NCBI RefSeq assembly: GCF_958298935.1
Contig: NC_084927.1
Location: 23,076,001 to 23,140,000, forward strand
Origin: Phragmites australis
Lineage: Eukaryota > Streptophyta > Magnoliopsida > Poales > Poaceae
Direction of reading: 5' to 3'
DNA: 64,000 bases
The notes beneath the pieces are model-generated. The model did not search any database, was not told the origin of the DNA, and saw only the letters and a list, made by a program, of their open reading frames with translations. Positions within the stretch are counted from its first letter, which is position 1, and each line of letters opens with the position of its first letter. The position numbers and the translations under genes were made by a program. Below are positions 1-9,858 of the stretch, piece by piece.

Positions 1-145
1 GAGGTGGTGGACCAGCTCTTGGTACGGCTCCCAGCAGCTCTTACGCGACAATGGCGATGAGGGGCAGTCTGGCCCAGCCGAAAGATAGCTTGGGGTCCCC
101 GGGGCCCAGGGACGGTGTTGTGCTAGGGCTTAGGGGAGGGCCACC

Positions 146-154
146 GTTTTATAC
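146..154 (-). promoter_or_regulatory. candidate TATA box of the left CACTA element
   Basis: The minus strand reads GTATAAAAC just inside the subterminal repeats. Its position between the repeat array and the element interior fits a transposase-gene promoter. No coding region can be followed because the window ends. Confidence 0.4.
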
Positions 155-294
155 TGTACACTTCACTGTCGGCTTATACCACCTGCCGACAGTGATGTTC
201 TAATATCGCTGCTGGTCAGTGACTTAAGCTAACAGTGATGATGTGCTTGGCATCACTGCCGGCTCAACCCATCAGCAGACAGTTATGACCCTTA

Positions 295-357
295 TCACTG
301 CCGGTTCATAAGCCACGATAGCTGATTCTTTGTGTGCAGCTTATGAACCGGCAGTGA
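295..357. repeat. 19-bp perfect inverted repeat in the CACTA subterminal region
   Basis: Positions 295-313 (starting TCACTGCCGG) are the exact reverse complement of 339-357, with a 25-nt loop. Two oppositely oriented subterminal motif copies form the arms. Confidence 0.8.
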
Positions 358-429
358 TTTTCCATCACTGTAGGCCCATTAGGAACCGGCAGCGATGGGC
401 CGGTATATAAGCCCATTTCTATAGTAGTG

Positions 430-1198
430 ATGGTGACAACATTGAGGGATTCAACGACATGTCGGACGTCGTTGGTCATCCATTCATTGAGGATGAGGAT
501 AGGTTGCGCGATGATCATCAAAATTTTGAACAGATGTTGCGCGATGGAGATGAACTATAGTGAGAGAGGATTTAGTAAATTCGAGGAATTGATGGAGGAC
601 TCAAAGAAATCTTTGTTCCCAAGGTTCAAGGAGAAATACACGAGGTTGTATACAGTGCTTAAACTTCTGTAATTGAAGGCAAGCAATGGGTGGTTCGACA
701 GTAGTTTCAGTGCTGTTAGATCTCTTAGCAGACAAGCTTCCAACAGAAAATGTGTTGCCCCTAACCACCTACCAAGCCAAAAAGGTTCTTTGTCCGTTGG
801 GATTGGATGTACAAAGAATATACGCATGTCCGAATTACTATATCCTTTGCTATAAAGAGTATGCAGACCTACATATTTGTCCAGTGTACGAAGCATCCCA
901 ATAGAAGAGTAAGGATGACTCCGATAATAGTGATGGCATCGAGGTGAATAAAGGACCTCGTACGAAGATGGTGCGGTATCTACCCTTAATTCCATGTTTG
1001 CAGCATTTGTTTGCTAACCCGAGGCACTCCAAATTGCTGCATTAGCATTCCAAGAAGAGCAATAGAGATGAAATGCTATGATACAATGTCGATGCTATAC
1101 AATGAAGAACCATCAATAGGATCTTTCAAGAATTCGGTACGGAACTAGGGAATATAAGGTTTGGGATGAGTACAGATGGAATGAATCCTTTCGATAAC
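430..1198 (+). pseudogene. CACTA transposase (tnp2) relic, N-terminal part (CACTA-D)
   Basis: Plus-strand translation gives fragments of the region in front of and at the start of the Transposase_21 (tnp2, PF02992) domain. Recognisable pieces are a QMLRDGDE-like motif near 535, a YTRLYTVLKLL stretch near 645, TYQAKKVLCPLGL near 770-800, an IYACPNYYILCYKEYADL stretch near 815-870, and IRFGMSTDGMNPF near 1152-1190. Frame changes and stops (for example near 556 and 670) show that it is dead. It is cut at 1198 by the chromovirus, and the gene resumes at 12869. The sequence starts abruptly at 430 against the end of another CACTA element, so its N-terminus is missing. Confidence 0.85.
1194..1198. 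repeat. target-site duplication, left copy (ataac)
   Basis: ATAAC lies directly before the left LTR and is repeated exactly after the right LTR at 12869-12873. A 5-bp duplication is standard for Ty3/gypsy integrases. Confidence 0.95.
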
Positions 1199-4100
1199 TG
1201 TCACACCCGGTTTTAAGACCAAAACCAGATGTAAACTATATGTATGCCATGATCAGTTTATTCATACATATAGCGACTTCATTAGTGCATAACAGACACA
1301 ATGCTTCTTACTACAACACTAATTATTACAGAATGACCACACATGGGTCCAAAGAAAAAAATACACCATAGCGAAAAAAGAACAGCGCAGCTCCAAGCCA
1401 ACAGGCAGCCGACCGGGAGTTCCACAAGCCTAGAACTCGGCATCATCTTCAGGGAAGTTGTCCTCAGGGAATTCTTCAAAAGTTTCACCTTCTGAAACAG
1501 CAAGCGTGAGTATTTCCAATACTCAACAAATGGGGGAAAATTTAATTTGATATGGTGGCTTGAAACAAGGTTTCCTATTCTCTAGGGTTTCATTTGCATA
1601 AAAGCTGATTTTATCCCTGAACTATGGAAAAGCAAATTTTATTTTAAATAGGAAAAGATGTACCAAAGATTTTCTATAACCTCCGAGAATTCGACCCAAT
1701 TCTCAATCCAAGAAAACCAACCACCCAACTAATCATGTGAGGGTCCATGCTGCTCATAACCGTGAGCACGGCTGAATATTCAGTTTGACACTCTGCAGAG
1801 TTTGTACACTTTACCCTCAAGCCTTGATCTTCTCAGTTGCCAGTACCTGCCGGTACCTTACACACTTCTTGGGTGTGCACCAAGAGATCACTACGAGGCT
1901 TTTCCAAAGAGTCTCCCAGTATGCACTTGACCACTGAGGTTTCATCGCCGTACAAAAGTGGAGTAACCCTCCACCTCAAAAGCCCCCTCTTGTGCCGGGT
2001 AGAATCGGGAAGTAACCCTTCCTTATCTACATATCCAATTGGATCATACAACACTGAGAGAACATCTAATTACTAGACCAAGCTGTACCATATTGCTCCC
2101 GTGGTTGTTCTGTTTGCCATGGATGGTCGATCCACGAACCGGTCCTTAAAATGGTCTGGGCAAGACTGCCAATAACCCCATAAGGGTAGATTATGAAACA
2201 TTTCAAAACAACCAACCATGCTGGGAAATGTAGCCCCTTTCTTGCCCAAAACCCCAATTATCTTTGTTGTTAACTCCCTTAACAACATCAGTTTTCATGA
2301 CATTCTTCTTATATCAACTTTTAGTTCATGATTCATCACCTACACGCTACATGTTCATCTAAAAGTATGGCTAATCATAAACATGATGTTGTTTTAAGGA
2401 TAAAACATCTAGAACTAACACTAGTATTTGCTATACTACCCATTTTGTAAAATAGCATGCATATTGGATAAAGACTATTTTTATATAAAAACTGGGTTTG
2501 CAACATGGTCAAGACACTTACCTTTGTCGAAGTGATGCACAGGTCCTTCAAAATCTTCTTCCTGAAAGTTTCTGAACTCCTAGACTGAATCGTCTACACG
2601 AGCACACAATCAAACATAAGAACAGTACACCAAACAGACCTAAAAGTAGGAAAAACTACCTTATAAACAGAATCTACATGTCGCTACGAGAATATGAGCG
2701 CAAAAATCGTCTAAATCGGAGCTACGAGAAAAAAGTTGTGAGCGTTTGAAGTTCCTGGGGTGATTTTGCAAATTTTCCTAATTATGAGAGAAAATCCGAA
2801 TTGTTTTTATACTGGAAATAGGATTTATGATATCATAAAGCGAAACAATTTTATTTCTTAAAAGAAAAAGACATGGAAAAGGTTCATGGGGCTTGTGGAC
2901 CACGGAAGGCACACCGGTCCACCAGTCCACGGTGGACCGAGGGGACTACATACTCAGTGAGTCTAATCTGGCCATTGGTTGGAGATCCGTTGGTCGAGGT
3001 TAAAAAAAAGCGGTGCCGGTGGCTTCAATGGAGGGGCAGCGGCGAGCAGCAGCAGGGACGATGGCGAGCACACCGGCAATTCGCCAAACGGCGCATCACG
3101 CCTTAGAGCTCAACAGTGAGCGGCGGAAGAGAGAAAGGGGGAAAAAGGGAGTCTCACCACGGGTTCAACGGTGGCAAAGGGGCACTGGAGACGGCTGGTG
3201 ACAGTGAAGGAGGCTGGCGGTGCTTCGGTCTCGGCGGAAGTGGCGTCCGGTTGCGAGAGACGCCCCAAAAAGCACTGAGGGACGACGACCGAGACCCTAC
3301 GACACTGTTTGAGTGAAGAACATGGTTAATTGAGGCTCGGCCATGGAGGAAATGGGTGGCGGCCGAGCTTCTTACTGTCAACAATGGTGGTCTCGGCGGA
3401 GTGCTCAAACCCGAGTGCAAATCGAGGGGAAAAAGGATGGTTCGGGTGGGGAATGAAGCAAAGATGCCGAAGGAGGGCTTAAATAGCCGGGAGGGGGAAG
3501 GGAGGGAGCCGGATTCGAGAAGATTGGCCGGCGGCCCAAATTTTAATCCAAACTTTGGTTTCCATGCAAGTGAGCGGGGAATCTAGGGGGAAACGGTCGG
3601 ACTGGCGGTATAAGAGAGAGGGGAATGCAGCCACGCACTTTGATTGCCGAATCAATGCGCAGGGAGGCGGTGATTTGTAGCGACGGCGGGATTTGGGAGC
3701 TCGGGAGGAAGGAGAAGAGGAGCCGATCGACGGTGGCTCAGCGGGCGCTTAGCTCAGCTCGGGAGCCGGGCCCACTGGTCAGCGAGAGCGGGGGTGGCGG
3801 GCCAACTAGAGAGGTTGGCTCGGTGGGCTCTCGACTGGCTTAGGTCGGCTGAGAGCAAAACCGGCCCACGCGGGAGGGGAAGAAGGAAGGGGAGGAGGGA
3901 AAAACTGGGCCGGGGAAGAGAATTCGGCCCAATCGAATTTTCTTAATTTCAAAGCCTTTTCCATTTGAATTTCAACATATTTTCAAATGAGGTTTTAAAG
4001 CGGCAAAATCTAGTGAAATTTGCAAACTTTTTCCACCCAATAAAACCTTATTGCATCTATAACAGCATGAATGCAATCAAACAATTTATCTTAGGCCAGG

Positions 4101-4203
4101 TTAAATTTAGAAATTAATTTCCTATTGAACTAAGTTGCAACACTTGATTAAATTTCTAGCAAAATTTTAAATTATTGCAAAAATTGAATTTTTGGGTGTT
4201 ACA
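1199..4203 (-). repeat. left LTR (3' LTR) of the chromovirus
   Basis: It begins TGTCACACCC and ends GGGTGTTACA on the plus strand. It aligns along its full length with 9859-12868, with scattered substitutions and small indels, for example an extra short segment near 1840-1855. The U3 side is at the right end because the element is on the minus strand. Confidence 0.95.
3478..3485 (-). promoter_or_regulatory. LTR TATA box (left LTR)
   Basis: The minus strand reads TATTTAAG in a GC-rich setting, and the same octamer is at 12128-12135 in the other LTR. It places the start of R about 30 nt to its left and gives a U3 of roughly 0.7 kb. Confidence 0.55.
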
Positions 4204-4205
4204 AA

Positions 4206-4217
4206 CCTACCCCCCTT
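4206..4217 (-). other. polypurine tract of the chromovirus
   Basis: The minus strand reads AAGGGGGGTAGG two bases from the 3' LTR. This is the expected plus-strand primer. The pol stop codon (TAA at 4216-4218) overlaps its first bases. Confidence 0.85.
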
Positions 4218-4724
4218 ATGATGAATCTCGCCCTTGAGATTCGGGTTGATCTTCAAACAGCTGCGGAAATTCTGCCTTCAGATCATCTTCTCGCTCCCAG
4301 GTTGCCTCATCTTCTGAGTGATGACTCCATTAGACCTTGCACATTCTAATACCTTTCTTCTCGTCGTTCGCTCTGTAGTGTCTAGAATTCTGATAGGATA
4401 TTCTGCATATGTCAGATCTTCTTTTGGGTCCACTTCTTCCAGGGACAACCGTTCTCCTGGCATTCTTAAACATTTCTTTAATTGAGATACATGAAATACA
4501 TTATGCACATCAGCCAGTGCAGATGGTAGTTCCAGCTGATATGCTACCTCTCCACGTCTAGCGACTATCTTGAATGGTCCAATATACCTGGGTGCCAATT
4601 TCCCTTTTACCTGAAACCTACAAAGACCTCTGATAGGTGAGACTTCAAAAGTTAGTTCTCTCCATCGATTATCCGCATAACTCTTTTGTCGGGATTGTGC
4701 AGTCCTCAAGTTTTCCCGTATGGC
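4216..4724 (-). pseudogene. integrase C-terminal domain and chromodomain (chromovirus pol)
   Basis: This is the 3' end of pol. The segment at about 4500-4720 carries the GPFKI and FHVSQLKKC signatures of the integrase GPY/F region. It is followed by a chromodomain, with an EYPIRILD stretch near 4390 and a [16 protein letters not shown] stretch near 4295-4330. The chromodomain frame is broken by a single-base shift near 4346-4352 and a stop at 4330-4332. Chromodomains of this type direct chromoviruses to heterochromatin by binding methylated histone H3 K9 (family knowledge). The stop at 4216-4218 lies at the polypurine tract, as usual in this clade. Confidence 0.85.
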
Positions 4725-6215
4725 CTAAACCTGCTCTTCTGCTCTTCTAAGAACTTCTGGCCCAAACACTTGGCTTTCTCCAGTTTCGTTCCAATACAGC
4801 AGAGTTCTGCACTTTCTACCATACAAAGCTTCAAATGGAGACATTTTGAGGCTGGCTTGGTAGCTGTTATTGTAAGAAAACTCTGCATATGGTAAGCTTT
4901 TATCCCAACTCTGCTTGTACTTCAAGGTGCAGGCTCTTAACATGTCTTCCAACACTTGGTTGGTCCTCTCTGTCTGTCCATCGGTTTGGAGGTGATATGC
5001 AGAACTGAAGTTCAGTTTCGTATCCAAGGATTCATGCAGTTTCTGCCAGAAGTGAGAGGTAAATTGGGTACCTCTGTCTGACACGATCTTATTGGGTACC
5101 CCATGTAGACACACAATCCTTGACATATACAACTCGGCAAGTTTCGCACTTGAATATGTTGTCTTGACTGAGATAAAATGCGCAACTTTCATTAAGCGAT
5201 CCACCACTACCCAGATAGAATCGTAGCCTGCTTGAGTATGGGGTAACCCAACAATGAAATCCATACCAATTTCTTCCCACTTCCACTCTGGAACTTTCAA
5301 GGGTTGCAATAATCCTGCTGGCCTTCGATGTTTCGCCTTTACTCTCTGATAGGTGTCACACAAAGCTATATATTCTGCGACATCTGTCTTCATACCATAC
5401 CACCAATAATACTCTTTCAGATCCTTATACATCTTGGTGCTTCCGGGGTGAATGGAATATGCAGAATCATGTGCTTCTCGTAAAATCAAATCCTTCAAAA
5501 TTTTCTGGTTGGGCACACAAATCCTTTTCCCAAACCACACTATTCCTTGATTATCTTCCGAGAATCCCGGTGCTTTATTTGTTTTTATGAGTTCTTTGAT
5601 CTCCTTTATTTTCTCATCTTCCCATTGTCCTTTTCGGATGTCTTGTTCCAATCGTGACTTCATTTCTATTACCATTGCATCCATGTTAGCAACAAAACCT
5701 AAATTTAACCTCTCAAACTCCTTGCATAATTCCGGCTGACTTCCTTGCAACATAGTCATATTGCAATACCCCTTCCTACTCAGGGCATCTGCCACAACAT
5801 TTACTTTCCTAGGGTGGTAATGTATTCCCACATCATAATCTTTGATTAGTTCCAACCATCCACGTTGCCGCATATTAAGATCCGGTTGGGTGAAAATATA
5901 TTTTAGGCTTTTATGATCCATATATATTTCACATCGGTTGCCAATGAGGTAGTACCTCCAAATTTTTAGGGCATGAGCCACTGCAGCTAACTCCAAATCA
6001 TGGGTCGGATAATTTTCCTCATGTTTCCTCAATTGTCTGGATGCATATGCTACCACATGACCTTCTTGCATAAGCACACATCCCAACCCTTGTCGTGACG
6101 CGTCACAATACACGGAGAACGACTTCTGGGTATCTGGCACAATAAGAACCGGCGCGGTGGTCAATTTTTTCTTCAACTCGTTGAAACTAGCGTCTCGAGC
6201 GACTGTCCATTTGAA
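4725..6215 (-). pseudogene. RNase H and integrase region (chromovirus pol)
   Basis: An open stretch of 483 codons from 6176. RNase H comes first, with the VYCDAS motif near 6110, ELAAV near 5995, and DALSRKG near 5775-5795. The integrase follows, with an HHCC zinc-binding domain (HPGSTKMY near 5440, CDTYQRVK near 5350) and a DDE core (MDFIVGLP near 5240, VSDRGTQF near 5075, [10 protein letters not shown] near 4980). It ends at an in-frame TAG (4725-4727), after which the same frame continues into the integrase C-terminus. It is joined in frame to RT across a stop at 6216-6218. Confidence 0.92.
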
Positions 6216-7187
6216 TTATGCTCCTTTTCCTAATAGTTCTATCATTGATTTCGCTATCTTGGAAAAATCTTCTATAAATCGGCGGTAATACCCTGCTAAA
6301 CCCAAGAAATTGTGGATCTCCGAAACATTCTGCGGGGTTTTCCAGTTTAGAACATCCCTTACTTTGGATGGATCTACGGACACACCTCCTGATGAAATAA
6401 TATGACCAAGGAAGAGTACTTCTGTCAACCAGAACTCACACTTACTCAATTTGGCATAAAGCTGGTTCTCTCTGAGTTTCTGTAATACCATCCTTAAGTG
6501 TTCCTCGTGTTCTTCCTCGTCCTTGGAGAAGACCAGGATATCATCAATAAACATCACGACAAACTTGTCCAGAAACTCCATGAAGACCTTATTCATTAGG
6601 TACATGAAGTATGCTGGTGCATTTGTCAAGCCAAAAGACATTACCGTGAACTCATAAAGGCCATATCGGGTAACGAACGCGGTCTTTGGAATATCCGAAG
6701 TGCGAATCTTCAACTGGCGGTATCCGGACCGAAGATCAATCTTGGAGAAAATACACGCTCCTTTCAACTGATCAAATAGACCATCAATGTGAGGCAGTGG
6801 GTATTTGTTCTTGATAGTTACTTCATTGAGAGCCCGATAGCCTATGCACATCCTTTGTGTTCCATCTTTCTTTGGTACAAAGATGACCGGAGCTCCCCAG
6901 GGCGAAGAACTAGGGTGGATAAACCCTTTGTCTAACAGCTCTTGGATTTGCTCCTTGAGCTCTGCCAGCTGATTGGTATCCATTTTATAAGGTCTCTTAT
7001 ATATAGGAGCAGTTCTTGGCACTAACTCAATCACAAATTCTATTTCACGATCTGGCGGCATACCTGGAATATCATCGGGAAAAACGTCTGGGAACTCATT
7101 CACCACATTGATTTCTTCTATAGGAATACCCTTCATTTGATTTAGTGAGCATTCCTCTACCGAGGGTATAGTTGCAACAAACTCGAC
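6216..7187 (-). pseudogene. reverse transcriptase (chromovirus pol)
   Basis: The 306-codon open stretch contains the RT signatures in order: the [14 protein letters not shown] linker near 7095, [16 protein letters not shown] near 6870, KIDLRSGY near 6740, [17 protein letters not shown] near 6620, and the catalytic [15 protein letters not shown] near 6540. Both catalytic aspartates are present. The stop at 6216-6218 (TAA) is in frame with RNase H downstream. The frame is continuous upstream to protease across a TAG at 7188-7190. Confidence 0.93.
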
Positions 7188-7595
7188 CTACGTGCCTTCT
7201 CTGTTAGTTAGTCGAACTGCTCTTCTAGCGCAGTCTATGATTCCCTTATATTTCGCCAGCCAGTCCATACCCAAAATAACATCAATTCCATTGGATTCCA
7301 GAACTACAAGGTTGGCTAAGAAGTCTACCTCCCTTATATAAAGGCTTAGCTTTGAGCATATATACTTTGCCCTCATCTCTCCTCCAGGAGAGCTAATAAT
7401 CATTTGCTGCTTCATATGCACAATTGGCAGATTATACTTTGCAACATATCTTGTAGTGATGAATGAATGCGATGCTCCTGAATCAAATAAAATTGATGCT
7501 GGGTTTGAGTTGACAAGGAACATACCAAGCACCACATCTTGTGCTTCTTGGACTTCTTCAACAGTGATATGGTTGATTCGCCCACGTGCGTAGTT
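7188..7595 (-). pseudogene. aspartic protease (chromovirus pol)
   Basis: A retropepsin-like domain with the catalytic motif LFDSGASHSFI near 7465-7495 and the ILGMDWL motif near 7250-7270. It is in frame with gag on one side (TAG at 7596-7598) and RT on the other (TAG at 7188-7190), so gag and pol were one long frame as in other Tekay-type elements. Confidence 0.9.
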
Positions 7596-8735
7596 CTATT
7601 GAGCCCGGTTGGTTGGAGCTGGTGTCGGGATCCTGTTGCGGCCTGGAGTTTGATGATGTCCTTGCTTTGGAGCATTCCCATTGCCATACTGCACGGGAGG
7701 GTTGTTGGGTTTCTTCCTCGGGCATTTATTGGCATAATGCCCTACTTCACCACAAACGAAACGTGCCTTTCTGGTAGAAGGTGCCTGATCGCCAAACTTC
7801 TGTTGAGGCGCCAGGGGTTGGGTTTGACGAGTGGCTTGGAAGTTTGAGCGCTGAGCTTGCATCTGTAGCTTGTTCTGGTTCTGATGCTGGTTCTGATTTT
7901 GATGCTGGTTCTGTTGGCCGAACATGGGTCCTTGTTGAGGTGGGTTATAGCGGGGTCGGGAGTGATTGCTTGAGCCTTGACCTTGAGAAGACATTTTTCT
8001 TTTATGATCAATCTAGCGGCATTTGTGTTCCACCACCAGGGCTTTATTCACCATAGCCTGGAAGCTTGCAAAGTCTTGGGGAAGCAATGCGTATTGGATA
8101 CCATCATTTAGGCCCTTTAGGAAGTGCTCCTGCTTTTTCTCATCCGTATCGACATCCTCGGGGGCATACCTTGATAGTTGTGTGAACTTTGCCACATATT
8201 CACTCACAGACATAGCTCCTTGTTTAAGCTCATGAAATTCCTTCTTTTTGAGTTTCATTGCCCCAGCTGGTATATGGTGAATGCGAAAGCTAGTCCGTAA
8301 CTCCGCCCATGTAATGGCTTGTGCGTCCTCATGGGCATTGACATATGTGTCCCACCAATCTGTCGCTAGTCCGGAAAGTTCATGTGAAGCAAACAAGACC
8401 TTTTCCCTGTTGTTGCACTGAGCTATCCGGAGTTTCTTCTCAATGGCTTTCAACCAGTCGTCAGCATCCAATGGTTTCACAGCCTGTGAGAACACTGGGG
8501 GTTTGGTTCTCAAAAACTCTCCCAACCTATTCTGTGGTGGAGGAGGAGGAGCTTGCATGTGCACGGGGGCCTGCTGCATATTTGCCATAGTCTGAGCTAG
8601 TCCCTGCAGAATTTGCGTTTGCATGGCCATCATTTGCTCCATGTTGAACTGAGGTGGTGGAGGAGGATGCGGCAGTTGTTGGTTGTTATTGACATTGTTG
8701 TTGTTGACGCGGGGGTTTCTCCTGGTGTTCACCAT
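7596..8735 (-). pseudogene. gag (capsid and nucleocapsid) of the chromovirus
   Basis: The likely start is the ATG at 8735 (MVNTRRNP) rather than the upstream ATG at 8831, because family gag proteins begin this way. It has a Pro/Asn-rich N-terminus, a retrotransposon gag domain (FLRTKPPVF near 8515, WWDTYVNAH near 8340, SVSEYVAKFTQL near 8190) and a Gln-rich linker with a repeated HQNQNQ motif near 7890. The CCHC knuckle is near 7735-7775. The first cysteine of the knuckle is replaced by arginine (RFVCGEVGHYANKC). An in-frame TAG at 8013-8015 splits it, and another TAG lies at 7596-7598. Confidence 0.9.
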
Positions 8736-9006
8736 CTGCTGGTTGCCGAGGTATGAGCGGAGAACAGAGGGAAAAAGCAAAGATGACAAGATATGACTGA
8801 GACAGAAAGAACAAGAGCAAAAGACTCCCAACTATTTATTATATTATAAGATAACTGATGCAACGTGGAGAAAGAGCATCCACCTTACATCAACAATCAC
8901 GCAAAGATTCAACTCATAACATTGATCACAAAATAGACACGACCACACAAGGACTAGACAACACAAATGATCTAGACGACTTATTAAACTGGCTCCAGGT
9001 GGTCTC

Positions 9007-9685
9007 CTAAGCTTGCGACCCGGCAGATGGTTTGGCAGTTGACTGGTCGTCATCCTCTGAAGACTCCTCACTAGAAGGATCATTGCGACGCGGCCTCTTG
9101 GGAGAGGGCGAGTGAACGGATTGGTCCTCTGAGTCAGAAGAGCTGGACATCTCATTGAGGCTCTTCTATAGCTCCCTGATCTGTGCTTCGACATCATGAA
9201 GGCGCTTGCGGGTGTCCTAAAGCTCGTCCAAAGCTTCATCCAAGTCCTCATGCAGTGTGGTAGCCAGCAGCACCTGCTCTCGAGCCACACCGCTATGCTC
9301 GTGGGTGGTTGCCTTCACCTTGATGTCCTGGCTTCCACGCTGACGGCAATTGCTTTGTGGATGCCCACAATCTCATAGTTGTCATTGCCTTCTGGAGAAC
9401 CGTAGATGCACACCTCCACCATCCACTCCTCATGTCCTGGACGAGTCTGACGAAGACCGTGGTAGACAGGCACCTTGGTGTACCCTAGACGCTGCAGCAT
9501 TTCCACCAGTATCATTGGTGCCTTCCCTGCTTCGAATCCCTTGGAATGATACAGTTTCTTGCTTCCATCCTTAGGAATACTCCACGGCTAGGTCCAGCAG
9601 AGGCGTTGAGTGCAAAGGTGGCCGGGGCACGGGGAGGAACATAACCGCCGGTGGTCTTGCTGGCAGTCTTCTTGATGCGGGCCAT
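9007..9685 (-). pseudogene. extra leader ORF ahead of gag, H3-tail-like N-terminus (chromovirus)
   Basis: It lies between the primer site and gag, in the sense direction. The ATG at 9685 is the first good start after the 5' LTR. The first 14 residues are MARIKKTASKTTGG, matching the histone H3 tail at A1, R2, K4, T6, A7, K9, T11, G12 and G13. A middle segment (about 9320-9560) contains a GYTKVPVYHG motif. The C-terminal part is acidic and serine-rich (SSSDSEDQSVHSPSP near 9130, SSEESSEDDDQS near 9060). The stop is TAG at 9007-9009. At least two frameshifts (near 9585 and 9320) and internal stops break it. No known domain is recognised, so the function is unknown. Confidence 0.6.
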
Positions 9686-9838
9686 CTACAGTTTGGAAAC
9701 AAAAGAGTACTAGTAAAACATTTTCAATAAAACAATAAAATGAAGCTCAAGGGTAAACAAAGATTTTGCAAATATAGTTTTTATAAATTAATCCTTAATA
9801 CGTGACCATTTCTAGCTAGGCTTGCGACCTACGATCAA

Positions 9839-9854
9839 CATGGCTTTGATACCA
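9839..9854 (-). other. primer-binding site (tRNA-iMet type)
   Basis: The minus strand reads TGGTATCAAAGCCATG four bases downstream of the 5' LTR. It is complementary to the 3' end of initiator tRNA-Met, the usual primer for plant Ty3/gypsy chromoviruses. Confidence 0.9.
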
Positions 9855-9858
9855 CTTC

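Larger units (their letters stand above)
1..429 (-). mobile_element. CACTA (En/Spm) element, terminal and subterminal region, runs off left edge
   Basis: The right end reads, on the minus strand, CACTACTATAGAAAT (415-429), a typical CACTA terminal inverted repeat starting with the diagnostic CACTA. Inward lie many copies of a subterminal motif in both orientations (forms of CACTGCCGG), from about 165 to 415. Such repeats are the usual transposase-binding array of En/Spm elements. A minus-strand TATA-like box (GTATAAAAC, 146-154) follows on the inner side, so this is probably the promoter end of the element. The other end lies outside the window, so the 3-bp target duplication cannot be tested. 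It directly abuts the tnp2 relic starting at 430. Confidence 0.8.

Noticed and set aside
3013..3843. Several open frames in the GC-rich part of the chromovirus LTR, repeated at 11523-12633
   Set aside because: They lie in LTR sequence and their frames are not preserved between the two LTR copies.
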